This document shows, piece after piece, positions 1 through 5,696 of a stretch of 8,186 nucleotides of DNA. The stretch comes from Pseudomonadota bacterium (lineage in GTDB: Bacteria; Myxococcota; UBA9042; PHBI01). Within the stretch, counting starts at the first letter, position 1, and each line of letters begins with the position of its first letter. A model generated the notes under the pieces. It was not told where the DNA came from. It worked only from the letters and a program-made list of their open reading frames with translations, and ran no database searches. The DNA lies in contig SXIE01000040.1 in the NCBI GenBank assembly GCA_005772945.1, forward strand, positions 1 through 8,186, in the 5' to 3' direction. Both the position numbers and the translations under genes were made by a program.

Positions 1-1
1 G

Positions 2-967
2 ACCCCCTTCCCATCCCTCCCAAGCCGCGCCGCGCTCGCCGCCGCCGAGGCCGCCCTCGCCGCCTGCCCCGCACCGATCCCCGGCCTCGCGCCCCTCGAC
101 CTCGCCTGGGCCACGGGCGGCGCAACCCTCGCCGCGCTCGCGCTCGGACCCGTGGTGCCGGATCTACGCATTTTTTCGCCGGTCCCCGGCGAAGGCTGGA
201 CCGTCGTCGGTCTCGGCGCCGTCCTCCTCGGCCTGGGCGCGACCCTCGCCGCCCGCGCCCTTGCCGGTCGCCATCGTCGCCGCGCCGCCCGCCACCTCGA
301 CCGCGCCCAGAGCGCCTACCGCGCCGCCTGGATCAACGACCTCACCGCACTTACCCACACCCTCGCGCAAGACGTCGAAGCCCGCCTGACAGCCATCGCG
401 CGCCGCGCCCTCCAGGCCGAGCACGACCACGTCGCCGCCGCCCTCGATGCGATCCAGCAGAGCGCCAACGACCTCGCGAGCCAGCCTCGCGGCCAGCCCG
501 ACAGCGGCCCCGAAGGGCTCCGTCGGGTCTCCGCAAGCGAGCCGTCATGGCCTCGCCCCGAGGCGCGCGCCTTCGATCGTACCGTCTCCCTCGACGCTCT
601 CCGCGATCTCGCGCTTCCCTCGGTCGCCAACGTTCCCCCACCGGCGCTCGGCGCCCCAGGCTGGCGCGAGCACCTCGCAGCCTGCACCGCGCCCGCCCTG
701 GAAGCGGCCGCGCGCCGCGTGATCGGCGACGGACCGCTGCTCGCCGAGCGCCGCGATCTGGTCGACCGCCTCCTCCCGGCCGCGCGCGACGCCTTCGCGG
801 ACCTCACCGATCAAGTCCAGCGCTGGGTCCCCGCCGGCGCCCCCGCCCGCCGCCTCTTCGCCAGTCCCGCCAGCGTGGCCGACGCCGCGCCCGTCGGAGC
901 ACTCCCAAGTGCTGGCGAGATCTACCTCGCCGTCTACTTTCCCCACCTCGGGAAGGAGCCCGCATGA
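2..967 (+). CDS. Membrane protein of unknown family with helical charged region, 5' end outside the window
   Basis: The reading frame is open from the left edge to the TGA at 965-967, giving at least 321 residues. GTG codons at 152 and 155 could be starts, but no ribosome binding site precedes them. The frame upstream keeps the same GCC/CTC/CGC codon style, so the gene most likely begins outside the window. Two hydrophobic stretches are visible, at about residues 36-54 (weak) and 66-88 (strong, glycine/leucine/alanine-rich). A basic HRRRAARH-type stop-transfer patch follows, placing the C-terminal part in the cytoplasm. Residues about 95-160 are alanine-rich, charged and probably helical or coiled-coil. 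A proline-rich linker and a second helical region around residues 215-285 follow. I recognise no family. It overlaps the next gene by ATGA, so it is probably translated with it and may be a subunit of the same membrane complex. Confidence 0.8.
   Translation, partial: TPFPSLPSRAALAAAEAALAACPAPIPGLAPLDLAWATGGATLAALALGPVVPDLRIFSPVPGEGWTVVGLGAVLLGLGATLAARALAGRHRRRAARHLDRAQSAYRAAWINDLTALTHTLAQDVEARLTAIARRALQAEHDHVAAALDAIQQSANDLASQPRGQPDSGPEGLRRVSASEPSWPRPEARAFDRTVSLDALRDLALPSVANVPPPALGAPGWREHLAACTAPALEAAARRVIGDGPLLAERRDLVDRLLPAARDAFADLTDQVQRWVPAGAPARRLFASPASVADAAPVGALPSAGEIYLAVYFPHLGKEPA
953..967 (+). promoter_or_regulatory. Shine-Dalgarno AAGGAG and ATGA stop/start overlap deciding the start of the second gene
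   Basis: AAGGAG at 953-958 lies 5 bases before the ATG at 964. That ATG shares ATGA with the TGA stop of the preceding gene. This fixes the start at 964 although the frame is open further upstream, back to at least 547. The arrangement is typical of translational coupling. Confidence 0.8.
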
Positions 968-3336
968 CCCCTGACGACCTCGTCTGGGCCGCTTTCGGAG
1001 CGGTGCTCGTCCTCGCCGTCGCCGCCCTGCAGCGCGTCGCGCGCCGCCTTGCGCCGCATCTTCTCGCCCCGGCCCACGCACCGCTGTGGGGCCTCGCAGC
1101 CGCATGTCTCGCGGTCGCCACGGGCATCGCCGCCGCCGTCCACCCCGATCTCGCCCACCTCTGGGCCGCCCCCCTCGAGGCCGCCGAGCGCGGCCCGACC
1201 GGCCGCTTCGCCGCCCTGGCGGTGGCTCTCGCAGCCCTCCTCGCGCTGGTCCTTCTCTCTCGCATTGCCTTCGCCGTCCTCCGTCCGCGCCGTGCCGCCC
1301 ACGCCCCCGTGCCCGCCCTGTTTCTCCTCTTCGCGATTGGCCCCGACGGGACCCCCCTCGAAGCCACGCGCCGCCGCCTCTACGCACTCTTCGCGACGCT
1401 CGCCCTGCTCGCCACGCTCGGCGCCCCGTGGCTGCCCTCCACCCTCGACCCATCCCTCTGGGCCGCCTCGGTGGCCGCCCTCACGGGCCTCGCCTGCGCG
1501 TTCGCCCCGACCCCTCACGCGTCCCGCCCCTCGATGGCCACCCCCGTCGCCGACCCCCTCTCGGCCGCACCGCCGCTCTGGCCCTTCCAGGACTCCATCC
1601 TCGACCGCGCCCGCCAAGCCGCCTCCCTGGCAGTCGCGGCTCCGTCCGGCGCGGGCAAGACCGACGCCGCGCTGACCCACGCCGCCGCCTCCATGCGCCA
1701 GGGCCGTCCTGTCCTCTGGCTCGTCCCGACCGCATCCGCCCGCGCCGCCGTCCTCGCCGCCGCCGATCGCCTCTTCGCGACCGAGCCTGCCATCGACCGC
1801 GCGGCGGATCTCCACGTGCTCACCCCGAGCGCTCTGGAAGCGGCCCTCAACGCCCACGCCCTGCCTACCCAGATCGGCCTCGCCGTGCTCGATCAGCTCG
1901 AGGCCTGGACCGGCGCCGAACTCGGGCGCGCCCGCTTCCTCGTCCATCGCGTCGCGCCCGACGGCGCGCCCGCCTTCCTGGCCCTCGGCACCCTCGGCGG
2001 CAACGCCGTCCGTCAGGCCGCCGAGCTCGTCAGCGCCTCGACCGCCGAACTCCTCGTCCACCCCGACGCCCCCGATATCCTTGGTACACCAAGGATTCTC
2101 GCACCGCCCCCGCAAGACGCCGCTCTCGGCCGCACGGTCGCGCGGACCGCACTCCGAGCCGCTCTCAGCGAAGGCCCGCAGGCCCGCGCGCGCCTCGATC
2201 GCGTCTTCTCGCCGGCGCTCGTCGAGTCGGAGCTCCGCGTCCTCCGCGAGGCCGGCGTCCTCCTCGAAGGCGTCACGAGTCGCGTTCGCGATCACGCCCT
2301 CGCGCTCGTCCCGACCGCGCAGATCCTCGGCCAACCCGAAGCCCCCGACGTCGGCCCGGTCCTTCGCCTGCGCGAGGCCCGGAGCGGCCGAATCCACACG
2401 CTTCCGCGCGCCCTCGCCGATCTCGACGCCTACGAAGGCGCCATCCTCGAGCTCAGCGGCGTCCGCTGGGAAGTGCAAGCCGACGACGACCCCCAACGCG
2501 AGCGCCCCGACGGCTCCCCGGTCTCCGATGCCTCCGTCGCCTCCTCCGCCACGGACAAGCGCGCGGGCCCCGTATACACCCCACCATACACCCCCACCTT
2601 CGCCCCGCCCGCCTACGATCGCCGCCTCGTCCCGCCGACCGCAGACGTGGCGACCCCGATCCGCACCCTCAAGCTCGCCCTCGACGGCCCCGCCCGCCGC
2701 ACCGCCCACCGCCTGCGCGGCCCCGCCGCCTACGAAGTCATCGCCGCCAAGGTCCTCCTCCACGCGCGCCACACGGGCGTCCGCCACTACGCGCTTGGCC
2801 CGAGCGGCCCCACCGGTTCCACCGGCCCAACCGGCGTAGCCATCGCGCGGGTCCACTCCGCCGAGCTCCGCGCCCCGCGCCTCGCCGTCCCGTTCCCCAC
2901 CGAAGCCCGCTTCATCGCGCTCCCGAGCGCCGATCCCGTCGCCCTTCACACGCTCGTCCACGCCGCGCGCGACGTCCTCCCGACCCTCTTTCAGGGCGCC
3001 TCCGAGGACCTCGGCGTCACGTTCGCGCTCCCCGCCGAGCACGGCCTCGGCCCGGCCGGCGCGCTCGTCCTCTGGGATCGACACCCCGAAGGCCTCGGCG
3101 CGGTCGCCGATCTGCGCGACGACGACGTCGCCCGCCTCCTCGAGCGACTGCGCGCGAAGCTCGCCGACTGCGATTGCCAGAGCAGCTGCGCCCGTTGCGT
3201 CGAGCGCCCGAGCTGCACCCTCACGCCCCACAACGTCGGCCTCGATCGCCGCCGGGCGCTGGCCGTTCTCGATGCGCTGCTCATCCCCGCTCACCCCCCC
3301 GCGCTGCTTCGCGAGCCGCTCAGGAAGACCGGATGA
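964..3336 (+). CDS. Membrane-anchored MrfA/DUF1998-type helicase-like protein lacking the second RecA lobe
   Basis: 790 residues. About five hydrophobic segments lie at residues 6-24, 38-59, 81-104, 140-158 and 164-182. A RecA-like lobe follows with Walker A APSGAGKT (226-233), a motif-Ia-like VPTASAR (254-260), LDQLE (309-313) where DExH is expected, and LGTLGG (341-346) at motif III. ILAPPP (378-383) matches the position of the 'lwnPP' segment that ends lobe 1 in MrfA-type helicases. A winged-helix-like stretch (about 405-435) comes next, with no motif IV, V or VI between. EGAILELSGVRWEV (491-504) matches the family's 'GAiylhqG..Y.V' segment. The C-terminus carries LHTLVHAARDVLP, WDRHPEGLG and the five-cysteine zinc motif C736, C738, C742, C745, C751, in the DUF1998/MZB spacing CxC-x3-C-x2-C-x5-C. 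Family assignment is strong. Loss of unwinding activity and a membrane-tethered DNA- or protein-binding role are inference. It sits between two membrane proteins in an overlapping operon. Confidence 0.85.
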   Translation: MTPDDLVWAAFGAVLVLAVAALQRVARRLAPHLLAPAHAPLWGLAAACLAVATGIAAAVHPDLAHLWAAPLEAAERGPTGRFAALAVALAALLALVLLSRIAFAVLRPRRAAHAPVPALFLLFAIGPDGTPLEATRRRLYALFATLALLATLGAPWLPSTLDPSLWAASVAALTGLACAFAPTPHASRPSMATPVADPLSAAPPLWPFQDSILDRARQAASLAVAAPSGAGKTDAALTHAAASMRQGRPVLWLVPTASARAAVLAAADRLFATEPAIDRAADLHVLTPSALEAALNAHALPTQIGLAVLDQLEAWTGAELGRARFLVHRVAPDGAPAFLALGTLGGNAVRQAAELVSASTAELLVHPDAPDILGTPRILAPPPQDAALGRTVARTALRAALSEGPQARARLDRVFSPALVESELRVLREAGVLLEGVTSRVRDHALALVPTAQILGQPEAPDVGPVLRLREARSGRIHTLPRALADLDAYEGAILELSGVRWEVQADDDPQRERPDGSPVSDASVASSATDKRAGPVYTPPYTPTFAPPAYDRRLVPPTADVATPIRTLKLALDGPARRTAHRLRGPAAYEVIAAKVLLHARHTGVRHYALGPSGPTGSTGPTGVAIARVHSAELRAPRLAVPFPTEARFIALPSADPVALHTLVHAARDVLPTLFQGASEDLGVTFALPAEHGLGPAGALVLWDRHPEGLGAVADLRDDDVARLLERLRAKLADCDCQSSCARCVERPSCTLTPHNVGLDRRRALAVLDALLIPAHPPALLREPLRKTG
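2077..2096. repeat. Perfect 9-bp inverted repeat with 2-base centre inside the helicase-like gene
   Basis: The sequence ATCCTTGGT-AC-ACCAAGGAT reads the same on both strands except for the two central bases. It is AT-rich compared with its surroundings and encodes residues within DILGTPRIL. It could form a hairpin or bind a dimeric protein, or it may be chance plus codon constraint. Confidence 0.7.
2797..2835 (+). repeat. Short collagen-like Gly-X-Y run within the helicase-like protein
   Basis: Codons at 2797-2835 encode GPSGPTGSTGPTG, residues 612-624. This is four Gly-X-Y triplets plus a glycine, in a loop before the zinc-binding C-terminal domain. The DNA shows a matching near-repeat of ACCGG units. 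It is too short for a stable triple helix alone and is best read as a flexible low-complexity loop. Confidence 0.6.
3322..3336 (+). promoter_or_regulatory. AGGAAG ribosome site and ATGA overlap deciding the start of the kinase fusion
   Basis: AGGAAG at 3322-3327 precedes the ATG at 3333 by 5 bases, and this ATG overlaps the TGA stop of the helicase-like gene. The frame is open far upstream (to 1086), but that extension is an arginine/proline-rich shadow of the preceding gene. 3333 is therefore the start. Confidence 0.75.
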
Positions 3337-5693
3337 AGCCCTTCGACCCGACCGAGCTCGCCTTCGATCCTGTCCCCCTCGCGGCCGGGCCCGACTTCGC
3401 CGTGCCCACCGCGCGCTGGCGCGGCGCGAGCGTCCTCGTCAAAGCCGCGCGTCCCGGCGCCGATGGCGACCGGCGCGAGTCCCTGCTACGTCGCGAGCAC
3501 GGCGCCTTCGGCAAGCTCGGCAAGGCCCTGGGCCTCGTTCGCCTCGGCGACGGCCGCCTCGCACTCGTCCGTCCCTTCGAGCCCGGAGTCCCGCTCGCGA
3601 CCCTCATCGAGCGCGCCCTCATCCGCCAGCGCTACCAAGGCGCCCGCCGCTGGAACACCCCCACGCGAGCCCTGGTCGCCGCGCTCTGCGAGGCCGTCCA
3701 CGCCCTCCATAAGAAGGGGCTCGTCCACAACGACCTCAAGCCCGACAACGTCCTCGTGCACCTGGATCCGAGCAGCGGCCGCCTGGTCGTGACCCTCGTC
3801 GACCTCGCCCTCACCGCGCGCGCCGGCGAGGGTGGCCCCGGCGGCACCGTCGCCTATGCCGCGCCCGAGCGCTTGCAAGGCGCCCCCGGCAGCGAAGCGA
3901 GCGATCTCTGGTCCGTCGCCGCGATGATCTACGAGCTGCTCGCCGGCACGCGCCCCTATCCGGACGACGAACCGGCCGACGCGCTCCTCGCACGCCGCAC
4001 CCCGGTGGACCGCATTCCACGCCCCTCGCAGGCCTATGCGTGGCAGCACTTTCCGCCCGAGGTGCAGCGCGCCCTCGCGTCCGCGCTCGATCCGGATCCG
4101 TCCCGTCGTCCGCGCAACCTCCGCGCCCTCGCGAAGCAACTCGGCGTCGCCGACCTCTCTCTCGGCCCCTCCGCAGGCGCCCTTGCGGACCCAGGCCAAA
4201 CGCCCACCCTGACCACCAACGCGCGCGCTCGCGCCCCGCGGGTGCCGGTCGACCCCGCCCACCCCGCGACGCCTCGCCGCTTCCTCACCGCGCTCACGAT
4301 CATCAGCCTCGTCGCCTCGCTCGTCGCCGCCGGCCTCTCCCTCTGGGGCCTCGTGGCCGGCACCCGCGCACCCGCCATGTGCGCGGCCGCGAACGATGCC
4401 TGCCACATCGCGCTCACCCATCCGAGCTTCTCCAAGGTGCTCGGGATCCCGGTCCTCGCCTGGGCCTTCGCGCTTCACCTCGTCCTCGCCGCGCTGGCCG
4501 TCACTGCCCTCGCCACGCGCCGCGGGTTCTCCCCGCAAAACCCCCGCACGAGCGCTCTCCAAGCGGCTCGCACGGCCGGCGCCGTCGTGCTCCTCGCCGG
4601 CACGATAGCCTACCTCGCGATCGCGATCGGGGTCGTGCGCGTCGCCTGTCCCCTCTGCCTGACCCTTCACGGTCTCGGCCTCGTCGCCGCCATCACGGCC
4701 ATCGTCGCGCTCGCGCCCGCCACCCGCGCCGCCCTCCGCGCGCTCGCGCGCCCCGCCACCTGGGCCCTCTTCGTCGCGCTCACGGTGCTCTTCGTCGGCC
4801 TGACGGTCAGCGCCGATCGCGCCACCCGCGCGGCCTCGAGCGCCGCGACCACCGCGACCGCGACCGCTCTCGCCCAGCGCGCCCCGGACCCCCAACGCGC
4901 CCAACTCGGCCCGCTCGCCCCGCTGGCAGTCGCCCCGACCTGCGCCGCACCGCTCATCGCGAGCGCCCGCGAGCTGCCCCCCGCCGAGGCCGCACTCGTC
5001 ATCGCCCCGCCCACCGATCGCCCCGTCGTCGTCGCTCACCTCGACCTCGACTGCCCCGCCTGCCGCGCCGAGCACGCGGCCCTCACCCCGCTCTACCGCC
5101 GCCTCGCGGCCACGCAGGAGGCGGGTCTGCGCATCGTCCTCTGGGCCAAGAGTCGCGCCTGCAACCGCTACCTCGACCGCAACGCCAGCGACGATCAGGC
5201 CCTCTGCGACGCCCCCGCCGCGCTCGTTTGCGCCGCGCGCCATGGCGGCGGCCTGGCCGCGCTCGACTACCTCGACTGGGAGTTCCAGGCCGAGCCCGGC
5301 TACTACACCCACGAAGCCCGCGCCCGCTGGCTCGATGCACGCCTCGGCGACGTCGCCGCGCGCTGCCTCGACGCCGAGCTCCGCGTGGGTCCCGTCGGCA
5401 CCGTCGGCGCCCATGCCGCCTTCGCCGCGCAGGCGCGCCGCACCGCGCAGAGCGAGTCTTTCCGCGGTTGTGACCGCCCCGACGCGTGGTGGTGCTGGGC
5501 CGGAACGCCGTCGTTCGTCGTCGTCGAGCCACGCCCCGGAGGGGACCTCGCGCCGCAGACCGCGCGCGATCTGGACGCCCTCGCGGCCCTCTCCGGCGAG
5601 GACCGCCGAGCCGCGCTCGCCGCCTGCCTCACGCCCGATTCGTCCGTTGGGCAGCCTGGCTTCGCCAGGCCTTCTGCGAATCAGGAGCCCTGA
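3333..5693 (+). CDS. Ser/Thr protein kinase - VKOR - DsbA/thioredoxin-like fusion protein
   Basis: 786 residues in three modules. The kinase spans residues about 20-270: lysine K37 (SVLVKAA), catalytic loop HNDLKPDN (132-139), VDLAL with D157 in place of DFG, APE at 177-179, and DLWSVAAMIYEL (191-202). The glycine-rich loop is not recognisable and HRD is HND. After a linker, a VKOR domain (about 317-492) has five membrane segments. It has a loop cysteine pair C350/C357, the family's LGIPVLAW stretch (370-377), and redox centre CPLC (439-442). The C-terminal thioredoxin fold (about 563-755) has CPAC (574-577) and a cis-proline-type GTPSFVV (724-730). The topology fits: kinase in the cytoplasm, both VKOR cysteine sites on the periplasmic side, thioredoxin domain in the periplasm. 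VKOR-DsbA pairs make protein disulfides and pass electrons to quinone. The kinase attachment is unusual, and its link to redox is inference. It overlaps the gene before and is 3 bases from the gene after. Confidence 0.88.
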   Translation: MKPFDPTELAFDPVPLAAGPDFAVPTARWRGASVLVKAARPGADGDRRESLLRREHGAFGKLGKALGLVRLGDGRLALVRPFEPGVPLATLIERALIRQRYQGARRWNTPTRALVAALCEAVHALHKKGLVHNDLKPDNVLVHLDPSSGRLVVTLVDLALTARAGEGGPGGTVAYAAPERLQGAPGSEASDLWSVAAMIYELLAGTRPYPDDEPADALLARRTPVDRIPRPSQAYAWQHFPPEVQRALASALDPDPSRRPRNLRALAKQLGVADLSLGPSAGALADPGQTPTLTTNARARAPRVPVDPAHPATPRRFLTALTIISLVASLVAAGLSLWGLVAGTRAPAMCAAANDACHIALTHPSFSKVLGIPVLAWAFALHLVLAALAVTALATRRGFSPQNPRTSALQAARTAGAVVLLAGTIAYLAIAIGVVRVACPLCLTLHGLGLVAAITAIVALAPATRAALRALARPATWALFVALTVLFVGLTVSADRATRAASSAATTATATALAQRAPDPQRAQLGPLAPLAVAPTCAAPLIASARELPPAEAALVIAPPTDRPVVVAHLDLDCPACRAEHAALTPLYRRLAATQEAGLRIVLWAKSRACNRYLDRNASDDQALCDAPAALVCAARHGGGLAALDYLDWEFQAEPGYYTHEARARWLDARLGDVAARCLDAELRVGPVGTVGAHAAFAAQARRTAQSESFRGCDRPDAWWCWAGTPSFVVVEPRPGGDLAPQTARDLDALAALSGEDRRAALAACLTPDSSVGQPGFARPSANQEP
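5654..5670. repeat. 7-bp perfect inverted repeat (hairpin) near the end of the kinase fusion gene
   Basis: GCCTGGC-TTC-GCCAGGC can fold into a seven-pair stem with a three-base loop. It lies within the last codons of the fusion gene, 13 bases before the AGGAG used by the next gene. It could affect translation or transcript processing between the two genes. There is no T-tract, so it is not a classical terminator. Confidence 0.6.
5683..5687 (+). promoter_or_regulatory. AGGAG Shine-Dalgarno for the OmpA-like gene
   Basis: AGGAG lies 9 bases before the ATG at 5697 and still inside the upstream coding region, whose TGA is at 5691-5693. This supports 5697 as the start and coupling with the fusion gene. 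Confidence 0.75.
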
Positions 5694-5696
5694 GCG

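Noticed and set aside
547..963. Possible N-terminal extension of the helicase-like protein from an ATG at 547
   Set aside because: It is an Arg/Ser/Pro-rich out-of-frame shadow of the first gene. The AAGGAG site and ATGA overlap point to 964.
2572..2598. Near-repeat of ATACACCCC in the helicase-like gene
   Set aside because: It is only two copies encoding YTPPYTP. It matches the place where the family has a Tyr-Tyr-Thr type segment and is best explained by the protein sequence.
934..3294. 786-codon open frame on the - strand
   Set aside because: It is antisense to the helicase-like gene. The product is Gly/Glu/Arg low complexity, an effect of rare stop codons in GC-rich DNA.
1086..3332. Possible 749-residue N-terminal extension of the kinase fusion
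   Set aside because: The frame is open, but the translation is Arg/Pro-rich and overlaps the real helicase-like gene completely. The ATG at 3333 has a ribosome site and an ATGA overlap.
964..3336. DISARM DrmB, another DUF1998 protein
   Set aside because: The N-terminal membrane segments, the lobe-1 RecA domain directly before the DUF1998 part and the absence of DrmA/DrmC/methylase neighbours do not support it.
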